Shown: positions 18,899 to 27,934, counted from the stretch's first letter. The stretch: 64,000 nt of DNA from an uncultured Lachnospiraceae bacterium (GCA_905233695.1 CAJODN010000007.1:1-64000), one strand, 5' to 3'. Numbers and translations are program-made. Notes: generated by a model from the letters alone, not told the origin.

Positions 18899-19420
18899 AT
18901 GGCTGATATAGATCTTGTATACAAATTAATAGTGCTGCGTATTCTTGACAGGGTTGACTTTGCGGTAAGTAACGTGCAGATTACGACGTTTTTCACAGAA
19001 TACGGATACACTGATTATTTCAAGGCACAGCTTGCGCTTAATGATGTGGCGGATTCATCTCTTGCAAATGTTACTAAGAGCCACGGTAACACAAGCTACA
19101 CGCTAAGTTCCGAGGGAAAGAAGACCTTAGAGCTTTTTATCGATAGGATTACGGAGGATATTGACAGTGATATTACATCGTATCTTAACGATAACGAGCT
19201 TCGGATGAAGGAAGAACAGTCGGTTGTGGCTGATTATTTCCCTGTGGAGCCTAAGGGTTATACCGTTAATTGTAAGATTGTTAATAACAGTACGAACCGT
19301 ACAACATACGAGGTTAACTGCTTTGTGCCTACGAAGGAGCAGGCGGAAGCCATATGTAATAATTGGAAAGCAAAATACGAGAAGATGTATCTTGAGTTTC
19401 TTGACGAGTTGACTTCTTAA
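18899..19420 (+). CDS. DUF4364 family protein
   Basis: 173-aa cytosolic protein matching my memory of DUF4364, a clostridial family thought to have a winged-helix N-terminal half (LVYKLIVLRILDRVDFAVSNVQ, then YTLSSEGKKTLELF), here about 1-90, with a C-terminal beta-rich half. Possibly a transcription regulator; no role is established. Translation is probably coupled to malic enzyme. Confidence 0.75.
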   Translation: MADIDLVYKLIVLRILDRVDFAVSNVQITTFFTEYGYTDYFKAQLALNDVADSSLANVTKSHGNTSYTLSSEGKKTLELFIDRITEDIDSDITSYLNDNELRMKEEQSVVADYFPVEPKGYTVNCKIVNNSTNRTTYEVNCFVPTKEQAEAICNNWKAKYEKMYLEFLDELTS

Positions 19421-19441
19421 TAGTTACAGAATGTGATATTA

Positions 19442-19457
19442 CATTTTCAAGAAAATG
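19442..19457. promoter_or_regulatory. Perfect inverted repeat CATTTTC-AA-GAAAATG
   Basis: A 7-bp palindrome with 2-nt spacer lies 35 nt upstream of the next gene; no T run follows on the plus strand, so it is more like an operator than a terminator. No convincing -35/-10 pair was found here. Confidence 0.3.
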
Positions 19458-19491
19458 AAAAATATATATACAAAATGAAAGGGGTTTTTAT

Positions 19492-20127
19492 ATGAAGAAA
19501 GTATTTGGAGTCATTACAACTATAGCGGCAATAGGAGTAGGAGCCGTGGCCGGAAAGGTTATCTATGACGCTCTTCAGGACAAGAAGAAGAGAGAAGAGT
19601 TCGACAGGGAATTTCTAAATGATATCGAGGATGATTTCTTCGGATTCTCTGAGGCTTCCGGAAGCGCTGGTGAGTCTTCTTCGGCTAAGGAAACTGTAAG
19701 TACAATTGCGAAAGAAGCCGCAAAAGTAGCAGCAAAACAGGTTGAAGCGTCGACAGCGCCTAAGGCACCTACCGCTACGAAGAAGGTAGATGTAAGTAAG
19801 ACGAAGACATCCGCACCTAAGAAGACTAACGACAAGGCAAAGGCTGAATGTAAGAAGGCGATTGATGCAGCGGCAAATGTACTTGGTGTAACAGCAGATG
19901 AGATTCTGTCTAAGTCAAGAAAGGGCGAAGTAGCGAGTGCGAGACGTGTTGCAATATACGTATGTTCTACGGAACTTAAGATTGCGGATTCTGACATTTG
20001 CGACGGATTCGGCGGAATCGGTTCTTCCACAGTAGCCAATGCCAAGAAGAATGTAGCTGATAAGATTAAGGCTGACGACGATTTTGCGGCTGATGTAGAA
20101 GACGTTATTGATGAGGTTAACAGCTAA
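19492..20127 (+). CDS. Membrane-anchored protein with a DnaA domain-IV-like C-terminus
   Basis: 211 aa. Residues 4-22 form a hydrophobic N-terminal helix followed by a charged stretch, like YtxH-type anchors. Residues 55-117 are an Ala/Lys/Thr-rich linker. Residues about 118-205 resemble the DNA-binding domain IV of DnaA: LGVTADEILSKSRKGEVASA, then ARRVAIYVC, DICDGFGG (FGG at 173-175), STVANAKKNV. In DnaA the loop after FGG is usually RDHTT and contacts the DnaA box; here it is IGSST, so specificity should differ or be lost. The similarity is by eye. Function unknown. Confidence 0.7.
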   Translation: MKKVFGVITTIAAIGVGAVAGKVIYDALQDKKKREEFDREFLNDIEDDFFGFSEASGSAGESSSAKETVSTIAKEAAKVAAKQVEASTAPKAPTATKKVDVSKTKTSAPKKTNDKAKAECKKAIDAAANVLGVTADEILSKSRKGEVASARRVAIYVCSTELKIADSDICDGFGGIGSSTVANAKKNVADKIKADDDFAADVEDVIDEVNS

Positions 20128-20201
20128 TACTTCCTCATAAAAATATATTGTCTATATATAGTTCACAAAAACTACACAATTTTTTTGGCTATTATGTAAT
20201 G

Positions 20202-20229
20202 TTGTGAAGCCAGTAAACTATGATAGAAT
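20202..20229 (+). promoter_or_regulatory. Promoter of the TetR-GH2 operon
   Basis: A -35 TTGTGA (20202-20207) and -10 TAGAAT (20224-20229) are 16 nt apart, 65 nt before the regulator start. The downstream palindrome would overlap the start of transcription. Confidence 0.45.
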
Positions 20230-20240
20230 AGAAGGGAACG

Positions 20241-20263
20241 CGGGAAACTATTATCGTTTCCCG
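20241..20263. promoter_or_regulatory. Perfect palindrome, candidate TetR-family operator
   Basis: CGGGAAAC-N7-GTTTCCCG is a perfect 8-bp inverted repeat just downstream of the likely transcription start of a TetR-type regulator gene. The left half GAAACTATT recurs in the symporter promoter at 24919-24927 (reverse strand), consistent with one regulator at both sites. Confidence 0.5.
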
Positions 20264-20293
20264 TAAATATTCTGTTTTTATGGGGGAAAAGTT

Positions 20294-20860
20294 ATGTCGA
20301 CTGATAATAAGACGAGAATTCTTGAAGGCTCATTAAATGTCTACAAGGCTAAAGGTGTCAAGTTCACAATGGATGATTTGGCTACCGAGCTTGGAATGAG
20401 TAAGAAGACAATCTATACGGTGTTTCCCGATAAGGGAACGCTTCTGTATGAAATGGTCGACTACGCATTTGACAGTATCAATGCAACGCAATCCGAAGCT
20501 CTTAACAATCCGGATCTTTCGCTTGTTGATAAGCTTAAATTGATACTCGGAGTATTGCCCGATGCATACGCGGGAGTTGACTTTACGCAACTCTATGTTC
20601 TTAAGGGAAAGTATCCTAAGGCTTATACAAGACTTCAGGAGCGACTTGAAAGCGGCTGGGAACAGACTCTGAACTTAATCGACGAAGGTATTGAAAAGGG
20701 ATTAATCAGAAATGTCAATAAGGTCGTATTCCAGATTGCGCATGAGGCTACTCTTGAGAGATTCCTTATGGGTGACGAGCTTTCTCGGAATAAGATTACT
20801 TATGAAGAAGCTTTATCGGAACTTGTAGAGATACTTACAGAAGGTATTATTGTAAAATAG
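20294..20860 (+). CDS. TetR/AcrR-family transcriptional regulator
   Basis: 188 aa. The N-terminal helix-turn-helix is typical (FTMDDLATELGMSKKTIYTVF, residues about 24-45); the rest is an all-helical ligand domain. It is the first gene of a unit with a GH2 glycosidase 10 nt downstream and is probably autoregulated through the palindrome at 20241. TetR regulators of sugar loci are less usual than LacI or AraC types. Ligand unknown. Confidence 0.9.
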   Translation: MSTDNKTRILEGSLNVYKAKGVKFTMDDLATELGMSKKTIYTVFPDKGTLLYEMVDYAFDSINATQSEALNNPDLSLVDKLKLILGVLPDAYAGVDFTQLYVLKGKYPKAYTRLQERLESGWEQTLNLIDEGIEKGLIRNVNKVVFQIAHEATLERFLMGDELSRNKITYEEALSELVEILTEGIIVK

Positions 20861-20870
20861 GGGGGAATTG

Positions 20871-23312
20871 ATGAGTAAGATTTATCTTGACCGTAATTGG
20901 CTCTTCTCGGAAGAGTTCAAGGAGGAATATATTTCTAATGCCATAGATGGCGGCAAGGTGGTCAATGTACCGCATACCGTGAAGGAGACGGCATTCAATT
21001 ATTTTGATGAGCACGAATACCAGATGGTAAGTTGCTATCAGAAGAATATCACGTACAACCCGGATTGGAAGGGTAAGAATCTATATCTTGTATTTGAAGC
21101 AGTTGCTCATCAGGCTGACATATATATCAACGGTGAGCATAAGAAATGTCATAAGAACGGTTATAACGCATTTTCCATAGATGTAACAGAGCTTCTCACA
21201 GAGGGTGATAATCTTGTTACCGTAAAATGTAATTCCAACGAGAATATTAATCAACCGCCTTTCGGATATGTGGTGGATTATATGACATACGGCGGTATCT
21301 ACAGAGATGTGTATCTGGAGGTTAAGGAGCCTGTTCATATAATAAGTTGCTTTTATAAGCCCACACCCCTTTCTGTATCTACCAAGAGGAAGAGCAGAAG
21401 TGAGATAGAGAAGATGACCGTTGCGGCTCATCTTAAGACGGAATTCAAATTATCAGAGGATGCCAAGGATGCCGTTAAGGCCAATAACATCGTTGTGAGA
21501 CAATACCTTGACGATAAGCCCATACTTGAACTTCCGTTGGAACCGTCTCTTGAGACGATGGTTCCCTTATCGGAGGTAAAGCTTTGGGATATTGAGAGCC
21601 CGAAGGTATATAAGGTAAGGACGGAGCTTGTATATAACGGTGAAGTTACCGACGTTAACGAAGAGAAGATAGGATTTAGGGAAATAGCATTTAAGCCGGA
21701 TGGCTTCTACCTTAACGGAAGAATAGTTAAGATCAGAGGACTTAACAGACATCAGAGTTATCCTTATGTGGGATATGCGATGCCGGAGTCAATGCAGAGA
21801 GATGACGCGAGAATTCTCAAGAATGAGCTTGGTGTTAATACGGTTAGAACATCTCATTATTCTCAGTCAAAATATTTTATGGACGAATGCGATAAGCTGG
21901 GACTTCTGGTTGTTACGGAGTTCCCGGGCTGGCAGCATATAGGCGATGACGACTGGAAGCATATCGCTTGCAAGAATGTTAAGGAGATGATTAAGGAATT
22001 CAGGAATCATCCTTCAATCATTCTCTGGGGTGTCAGAATTAATGAGTCAGATGACGACGGGGAATTCTATAAGAAGACCAATAAGATAGCGCATCATTAC
22101 GACCCTACAAGACCTACCGGAGGAACGAAGGCGGGAACGAAGATGCAGACCTTCGAAGATGTATATGCATATAACGATTTCCTTCATAACGGTACTAACG
22201 AGGGATGTCATAAGAAGAAGGATGTTGTCCCCAAGGAAAGACCTGACATGCCTTATCTCGTAACGGAGTATAACGGTCATATGTTCCCGACTAAGAACTA
22301 TGACACGGAAGAGCATAGAAGAGACCATATGCTTCGTCACGCTAAGGTAATGAATGATACATTTGGTACGGAAGGCTTATCCGGCTCAATCGGATGGTGT
22401 ATGTTCGACTACAACACACATAAGGATTTCGGTTCGGGAGACAGGATATGCTATCACGGTGTATGTGATATGTTCCGTAATCTCAAGATGGCGGCTTCAG
22501 TGTACGCTTCGGAATCAGATGATATTGACGTACTGGAACTTGCATCTACAATGGACGTTGGAGAGCACCCCGAATGTAACAGGGGAAGGACATACATTTT
22601 ATCCAATATGGATTCCGTGAAAATGTATAAGAATGACAAGATCTTAAGAGAATATACGTCGGCTGATTCCGAATACACGAATCTTAAGCACGGACCGATT
22701 CTTATGGATACATTCGTTGTACAGGAGGACATGATTAAGGGCGAGGGCTGGTCGAAGGATCAGGCCAAGGCAGTAGGAGACCTGCTTAACTGGGCAGCTC
22801 TGAACGGCTGGGGTAACCTACTTAATTTCAAGGTTGCCAAAATGGCTGCACCCCTTGTACTTAAGTATCATATGGATCCCGGAGATGCGGTAAAATTGTT
22901 CCAGAGATACGTCGGTGACTGGGGCGGTGAGTCGGCAGAATACAAGCTTGAAGGATATAAGAACGGTAAGCTTGTTAAGACGCAGAAGGTCGGAACTGTT
23001 ACAAGCGTAAGCCTTAATACTAAAGTATCATCAGAGGTGCTTACGGAGGATATAACATATGATGTAGCCGGAGTTCGTATTAAGGCAGTTGATGAATACG
23101 GCAATCTCGTACCATTCTTCCAGGAAGCTGTTATAGCAGTTACGGAAGGTCCCATTGAACTTATAGGACCTGAGATAATCCCACTTCGAGGCGGAATGTG
23201 CGGACTGTACGTAAGGTCAACGGGTAAGAGCGGTAAAGCGAAGGTTACACTTAAGGCTGTAGGAATTAAAGAAGCGGTAACAATACCTTTCGAGGTTAAG
23301 GTTAATAAATAA
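20871..23312 (+). CDS. Glycoside hydrolase family 2 protein (beta-galactosidase/glucuronidase-like)
   Basis: Retaining glycosidase. The 813-aa protein has the GH2 order: N-terminal sugar-binding jelly roll (about 1-150), Ig-like domain (to about 275), then the TIM barrel. The acid/base Glu is in WGVRINESDD (around 390) and the nucleophile in YLVTEYNG (around 465). A C-terminal ~220-residue beta-rich part follows. No signal peptide, so it acts in the cytoplasm on sugars brought in by the symporter at 24995. ATG 20871 follows GGGGGG. Substrate cannot be decided by eye. Confidence 0.88.
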   Translation: MSKIYLDRNWLFSEEFKEEYISNAIDGGKVVNVPHTVKETAFNYFDEHEYQMVSCYQKNITYNPDWKGKNLYLVFEAVAHQADIYINGEHKKCHKNGYNAFSIDVTELLTEGDNLVTVKCNSNENINQPPFGYVVDYMTYGGIYRDVYLEVKEPVHIISCFYKPTPLSVSTKRKSRSEIEKMTVAAHLKTEFKLSEDAKDAVKANNIVVRQYLDDKPILELPLEPSLETMVPLSEVKLWDIESPKVYKVRTELVYNGEVTDVNEEKIGFREIAFKPDGFYLNGRIVKIRGLNRHQSYPYVGYAMPESMQRDDARILKNELGVNTVRTSHYSQSKYFMDECDKLGLLVVTEFPGWQHIGDDDWKHIACKNVKEMIKEFRNHPSIILWGVRINESDDDGEFYKKTNKIAHHYDPTRPTGGTKAGTKMQTFEDVYAYNDFLHNGTNEGCHKKKDVVPKERPDMPYLVTEYNGHMFPTKNYDTEEHRRDHMLRHAKVMNDTFGTEGLSGSIGWCMFDYNTHKDFGSGDRICYHGVCDMFRNLKMAASVYASESDDIDVLELASTMDVGEHPECNRGRTYILSNMDSVKMYKNDKILREYTSADSEYTNLKHGPILMDTFVVQEDMIKGEGWSKDQAKAVGDLLNWAALNGWGNLLNFKVAKMAAPLVLKYHMDPGDAVKLFQRYVGDWGGESAEYKLEGYKNGKLVKTQKVGTVTSVSLNTKVSSEVLTEDITYDVAGVRIKAVDEYGNLVPFFQEAVIAVTEGPIELIGPEIIPLRGGMCGLYVRSTGKSGKAKVTLKAVGIKEAVTIPFEVKVNK

Positions 23313-23332
23313 AATGTAAAGGGGAAATGATT

Positions 23333-24829
23333 ATGGACAGAGCAAAAGTAATATTTGGAAATGTGCTACCTGATAAGGTCTACAGGAAAGCCTGCAAGGG
23401 CAAGGCAAAGAATGCCAAGAAGTATGGATATGACGAGAATAAAGCATATCCCACGGTGATTCAGAAGAATCCTTACATAGGAGATTCGCTTGATGTTGAT
23501 AACATCTTAGTAGGTGAACTTGATACCAATAATCACTATAATCCTTCGGATTCAACAACTACCGAGTTCGATACAGAGAAGGGTATCATTGTAGGAAATA
23601 TCCGTATGGGATTCGGTCATTATCGTATATCAATGGCTATGGCAAGCTGTGCTAAGGCAAAAGGATATAAGCCTTATTGGATGGATCTTAATTCATATAA
23701 CGAGACGCCTTGCACCAAGATTATTGCCGCATCCAATGAGCTTTATTCAATGGGTTCTCGTTGGTCTAAGAATCCTATCTTCAATAAGCTTGTATGGGAG
23801 CCTGTTAACTATGAACTGTTCCGTCAGCTCTCTTATAACAGTGGTGACCAGAAGAATGCTGAGATTATGGCTCAAGTATATAAGAATGTACCGAAGGAGA
23901 TTCCCGTAATCGGAACACACGCTTGGCCGGCACAGGCAGCAGTTCACGCAGGAATGAAGAGCGTCGTTAACGCCGTTCCCGATAACTGGCCTATGGCATT
24001 ACATTTCTCAGAAGGCTCTGTTCATGCCATCCAATGTAAGAATGCATATATGGGCTACAGAATCTGTAACGGAATGCAGAAGAAGAAAATCTGTAATCCC
24101 ATGCCTAATGATGCTCTTGTATACACAGGTCACTATATCGACCATGAGCTGGCTTCCAATATTGAAGTGGATTGCGATGCTCGTATGGAAAGAAAGAAGA
24201 ACGGCAAGGCTACAAGATACCTTCTTACAATCGGTGGTGCAGGTGCTCAGAGAGAGTTATTCGCTCCTATTATTAAGCATCTTATGCCTGAGATTAAAGC
24301 AGGTAAAGCTGTTATCTACTTGAATATCGGTGACTACAGCGAAGTATGGGATTGGATGAAGACTGAGATTCAAGGTGTATCTGACGTTGCTACAGAGCAT
24401 ATGGACAACTGGTCTGATACAGAGGCATTCTGCGAGAGCGCGCTTGATCCCAACACTGATGTTACAGGCGTTCACGTATTCTGGCATAAGAACATTTTTG
24501 AGGCTGTATATGCTACGAACCTTCTTATGAGAAGTAGTGATGTACTTGTTACGAAGCCCTCTGAGCTTGCATTCTATCCTATTCCGAAGCTCTTCATAAG
24601 ACGTGTCGGTAAGCACGAGATGTGGGGCGCTATCCATTCGGCAGAGATGGGAGACGGAACGCTTGAGTGCAGAGACGTACCGCATATACTCCAGATGGTT
24701 GATATGTTCCAGAAGGACGACCATCTTCTCGGTGAAATGTGTGAGTCAATTAAGGAAAACAATAAAGTTGGACTTTATGACGGAGCTTACAGGGTAGTAG
24801 AAATCGCTATGGGCATGAAAGATAAGTAA
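23333..24829 (+). CDS. GT-B-like glycosyltransferase of unknown family
   Basis: 498-aa cytosolic protein. Around residues 85-100 RMGFGHYRISMAMA resembles the glycine/His acceptor loop of MurG/MGDG-synthase-like GT-B enzymes; TIGGAGAQRELF near 300 and VTKPSELAFYPIPK near 405 resemble the donor-site loops. These similarities are by eye and weak. It lies 20 nt after the GH2 gene and before a sugar symporter. ATG 23333 has better spacing from GGGG than ATG 23327. It might act on a glycolipid or small glycoside; no function is assigned. Confidence 0.55.
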   Translation: MDRAKVIFGNVLPDKVYRKACKGKAKNAKKYGYDENKAYPTVIQKNPYIGDSLDVDNILVGELDTNNHYNPSDSTTTEFDTEKGIIVGNIRMGFGHYRISMAMASCAKAKGYKPYWMDLNSYNETPCTKIIAASNELYSMGSRWSKNPIFNKLVWEPVNYELFRQLSYNSGDQKNAEIMAQVYKNVPKEIPVIGTHAWPAQAAVHAGMKSVVNAVPDNWPMALHFSEGSVHAIQCKNAYMGYRICNGMQKKKICNPMPNDALVYTGHYIDHELASNIEVDCDARMERKKNGKATRYLLTIGGAGAQRELFAPIIKHLMPEIKAGKAVIYLNIGDYSEVWDWMKTEIQGVSDVATEHMDNWSDTEAFCESALDPNTDVTGVHVFWHKNIFEAVYATNLLMRSSDVLVTKPSELAFYPIPKLFIRRVGKHEMWGAIHSAEMGDGTLECRDVPHILQMVDMFQKDDHLLGEMCESIKENNKVGLYDGAYRVVEIAMGMKDK

Positions 24830-24904
24830 ATAGCGGTCTTAGGCGTTGTGAAAAATACACGAAAATAGTGTGTCTAATTTGTGAACACAGCCAAAAATAT
24901 AGGG

Positions 24905-24937
24905 AACTATTGCGATACAAATAGTTTCGTGTATAAT
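24905..24937 (+). promoter_or_regulatory. Symporter promoter with overlapping operator-like inverted repeat
   Basis: TTGCGA (24910-24915) and TATAAT (24932-24937) are 16 nt apart. AACTATT-N8-AATAGTT (24905-24926) covers the -35 box and spacer, so a bound repressor would block RNA polymerase. The reverse complement of this site begins GAAACTATT, as does the palindrome near the TetR gene. Confidence 0.6.
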
Positions 24938-24994
24938 GTAGACAAGGTGTGTGACCTAGTAATTAAATAATTTTTTAAGAAATGGAGAAAGCTA

Positions 24995-26443
24995 ATGGAA
25001 ACTAAGAGACTTACTGGTGGCGAAAAAGTTGCCTATGGTTTAGGAGCAGTCGGAAAAGATATGATGTATATGTTCTCTGCATCATATGTACTGTACTACT
25101 TCCAAGATGTTATCGGTGTAAGCGCCGTGGCAATGGGTATTATCCTTCTTGTGGCAAGAGTATTTGATGCATTTAACGATCCTATTATGGGTATCATTGT
25201 TGCGAAGACTAAGACAAGATGGGGGAAATTCAGACCTTGGCTTCTTATTGGTACTATTACCAATGGAGTACTTCTAATAATTATGTTCTCATGTCCTCCG
25301 GATTTATCTGCAGGCGGACTTATTGCATATGCAGCTGTTACATATATCATGTGGGGTGTAACATATACAATGATGGACGTACCTTACTGGTCAATGATTC
25401 CTGCATTTACAAAAGCAGGTAAAGAGAGAGAAGGTCTTTCAGCTCTCGCAAGGTCTTGTGCCGGTGTTGGTTCTGCCCTTATTTCTATCGTAACCGTTAT
25501 GGCTGTTAAGTTCCTCGGTGGAACGACAGATAGCGGAGCAACTAATGAGGTTCTCGGATATCAGAGATTTGCAATCATAGTTGCAGCTGTATTCGTTGTA
25601 TTTACTGTAATTATGTGTATCGTAATTAAAGAGAAGTCTAACGTTGAGATGAAGACTGCTACGGTAGGCGAAATGTTCAAGGCTCTCTTCAAGAACGATC
25701 AGGCTTTAACAATCGTTGTATCAATTGTATGTATTAATATTGCTTTATATATTACATCTAACCTTGTAATTTATTTCTTCAAGTATGATTTCAGTCCTGC
25801 CCAGTGGGAGAGTAATTATACAATATTTAACATAGCGGGTGGTGGTTTCCAGATTATCGCTATGATGATATTGTTCCCGATATTCAGAAAGTTTATGAAT
25901 ACCATTAAGATATTCTATGTAAGCTTCTTCATGGCTATGGCGGGATATATCGTGCTTCTCGGACTCGCATTTACAGGAATGGATAATGTATACTTACTTC
26001 TTATCCCTGCATTCCTTATTATGTCGGCAATAGGTATGCTTAACGTTGTCGTTACCGTATTCCTTGCGAATACCTGTGACTACGGAGAACTGAAGAATCA
26101 CAGACGTGATGAGTCGGTTATCTTCTCAATGCAGACATTCGTGGTTAAGCTTGCATCAGGTCTTGCGGCTTTCATTGCATCACTTGTACTTTCAATCTTC
26201 AGCATTACTCAAGATGCGGAAGGTGCAGACACAACGGACGTTGTATACCAGAGAGCGTCAGATGCTTCATGTATGGGACTTAGAATGTGTATGACAATTA
26301 TACCTATTATAATTCTTATCATCGGTCTTATCGTATTCAAGGCTAAGTATAAGCTTACTGATGAGAAGCTTGATGAGATTACGAAAGAGCTTGATGCGCG
26401 TCATGCTGCAGAAGGCACGGCACAGGAAAGTGCTGAGGTATAA
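24995..26443 (+). CDS. GPH-family sugar:cation symporter (MelB/LacS-like)
   Basis: 482-aa, 12-helix membrane transporter of the glycoside-pentoside-hexuronide:cation family in the major facilitator superfamily. The N-terminus YGLGAVGKDMMY and the DAFNDPIMG and TRWGKFRPW segments in the first two loops are diagnostic. It has no C-terminal IIA domain. With the GH2 enzyme it makes an import-and-hydrolyse pair. It has its own promoter and a candidate operator, and a strong terminator follows. Confidence 0.93.
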   Translation: METKRLTGGEKVAYGLGAVGKDMMYMFSASYVLYYFQDVIGVSAVAMGIILLVARVFDAFNDPIMGIIVAKTKTRWGKFRPWLLIGTITNGVLLIIMFSCPPDLSAGGLIAYAAVTYIMWGVTYTMMDVPYWSMIPAFTKAGKEREGLSALARSCAGVGSALISIVTVMAVKFLGGTTDSGATNEVLGYQRFAIIVAAVFVVFTVIMCIVIKEKSNVEMKTATVGEMFKALFKNDQALTIVVSIVCINIALYITSNLVIYFFKYDFSPAQWESNYTIFNIAGGGFQIIAMMILFPIFRKFMNTIKIFYVSFFMAMAGYIVLLGLAFTGMDNVYLLLIPAFLIMSAIGMLNVVVTVFLANTCDYGELKNHRRDESVIFSMQTFVVKLASGLAAFIASLVLSIFSITQDAEGADTTDVVYQRASDASCMGLRMCMTIIPIIILIIGLIVFKAKYKLTDEKLDEITKELDARHAAEGTAQESAEV

Positions 26444-26473
26444 TAATTAGTATCTGTTAGTTAAGTTTTATAG

Positions 26474-26514
26474 GTGGTTTGACTTGTCATATGGCAGGTC
26501 GGACCACTTTTTTT
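26474..26514 (+). terminator. Intrinsic terminator after the symporter gene
   Basis: A 10-bp stem GTGGTTTGAC/GTCGGACCAC (two G-T pairs) with a 14-nt loop is followed by seven Ts. It ends the carbohydrate locus; the rest of the 395-nt gap to recA holds AT-rich sequence, LexA half-sites and the recA promoter, and no gene. Confidence 0.9.
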
Positions 26515-26721
26515 ATTGCAATATATTATTTTGTTGTTGACGATAGTCGTTTTATTAAGTATAATTCCGTATTGTAATATCTTATTGTCTTGATTTTCTG
26601 TATGGATCAGAGTGTATGGATCAGATTTTGGTGTCCTAATAATCGGACACATTTTCCTGTATTATTATTAATAAGTGATGTTGGTAATGCTTTTTTGAAT
26701 GGGAAATGTTTTTTGGCGATA

Positions 26722-26751
26722 CGAACAAATCGGCGAACAAGAATCGAACAA
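26722..26751 (+). promoter_or_regulatory. Three direct CGAACAA half-sites upstream of recA
   Basis: CGAACAA occurs at 26722, 26734 and 26745, spaced 12 and 11 bp, about one helical turn. CGAAC is the half-site of the Gram-positive LexA box. They lie 17-46 nt upstream of the recA -35 box. Role as auxiliary LexA sites is inferred. Confidence 0.45.
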
Positions 26752-26767
26752 ATTTTCTATTTGGGTG

Positions 26768-26796
26768 TTGACAACATTGCAGAAGTAGTATATTAT
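26768..26796 (+). promoter_or_regulatory. recA promoter
   Basis: TTGACA (26768-26773) and TATTAT (26791-26796) with a 17-nt spacer form a near-consensus sigma-A promoter. Transcription would start around 26803, just before the LexA box. Confidence 0.85.
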
Positions 26797-26809
26797 ATAT
26801 TTCGTAGAA

Positions 26810-26823
26810 CGAACAGAGGTTCG
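26810..26823. promoter_or_regulatory. LexA (SOS) operator of recA
   Basis: CGAAC-AGAG-GTTCG is a perfect palindrome of the Bacillus/Clostridium SOS box (CGAAC-N4-GTTCG). It lies between the transcription start and the recA ribosome site, where LexA would block transcription. Confidence 0.9.
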
Positions 26824-26838
26824 TAGAAGGAGAGGATT

Positions 26839-27894
26839 ATGGCGAAAGAAGAGAAGTTAAAAGCATTGGAAGCTGCCATTGTGCAGATTGAGAAGCAGTA
26901 TGGTAAAGGTTCTGTTATGAAGCTGGGTGATACTTCATCGGCTATGAAGGTTGAGACTGTTCCCACAGGCTCCATCAGCCTTGATATAGCACTGGGACAA
27001 GGAGGACTTCCCAAGGGCAGGATTATCGAGATATACGGTCCCGAATCTTCCGGTAAGACTACAGTTGCATTACATGCAGTGTCTGAGGTTCAGAAGAGAG
27101 GCGGAATAGCAGGCTTTATTGACGCAGAGCATGCTCTTGACCCTGTATATGCCAAGAATATAGGTGTTGACATTGATAACCTCTATATTTCACAGCCGGA
27201 TAACGGCGAGCAGGCTCTTGAGATTGCCGAGACAATGGTTAGATCCAATGCCGTTGATATTGTAATTGTTGACTCTGTAGCGGCACTTGTGCCTAAGGCA
27301 GAGATTGACGGCGATATGGGTGATTCCCATGTGGGACTTCAGGCGAGACTTATGTCGCAGGCTTTAAGAAAGCTTACAGCCGTTATTTCAAGAAGCAATT
27401 GTATTGTAATATTCATTAATCAGCTTCGTGAGAAGGTGGGTGTTATGTTCGGAAGCCCCGAGACCACGACAGGTGGTCGTGCACTTAAGTTCTATTCATC
27501 AGTACGTCTTGATGTAAGAAGAATCGAATCGCTTAAGCAACAGGGCGAGGTGATCGGTAACAGAACAAGGATTAAGGTTGTTAAGAATAAGATTGCACCG
27601 CCGTTTAAGGAAGCAGAATTCGATATTATGTTCGGTAAAGGCATATCTAAAGAGGGCGATATTCTTGATATGGCAGCCGATCTCGACATTATCAATAAAT
27701 CCGGTGCATGGTATGCCTACAATGGCGAGAAGATCGGTCAAGGCAGAGAGAATGCCAAGAAATACTTAGCAGAGAATAAGGCTCTCTACGAAGAAGTAGA
27801 GAAGAAGGTAAGGGAGCATTACAACCTTGACGGTGATGTAGAAGGAGACGACGGCTCTGTGCCGAGTGAAGACACGGATAAAGCAGAAAAGTAG
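26839..27894 (+). CDS. recA: Recombinase RecA
   Basis: ATP-dependent strand-exchange protein and LexA co-protease. The 351-aa protein has Walker [10 protein letters not shown] near residue 66, the Walker [10 protein letters not shown] region near 147, the [20 protein letters not shown] loop 2, and an acidic C-terminal tail. ATG 26839 follows AAGGAGAGG. SOS control is direct from the operator 16 nt upstream. recX follows. Confidence 0.98.
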   Translation: MAKEEKLKALEAAIVQIEKQYGKGSVMKLGDTSSAMKVETVPTGSISLDIALGQGGLPKGRIIEIYGPESSGKTTVALHAVSEVQKRGGIAGFIDAEHALDPVYAKNIGVDIDNLYISQPDNGEQALEIAETMVRSNAVDIVIVDSVAALVPKAEIDGDMGDSHVGLQARLMSQALRKLTAVISRSNCIVIFINQLREKVGVMFGSPETTTGGRALKFYSSVRLDVRRIESLKQQGEVIGNRTRIKVVKNKIAPPFKEAEFDIMFGKGISKEGDILDMAADLDIINKSGAWYAYNGEKIGQGRENAKKYLAENKALYEEVEKKVREHYNLDGDVEGDDGSVPSEDTDKAEK

Positions 27895-27934
27895 TGTGAT
27901 TATTCGGAACACATGCTGTTTAGAAAGGTGATAT

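Noticed and set aside
26590-26826. 78-codon ORF upstream of recA
   Set aside because: It runs through the recA promoter and LexA box, has no ribosome site and an odd composition; it is chance.
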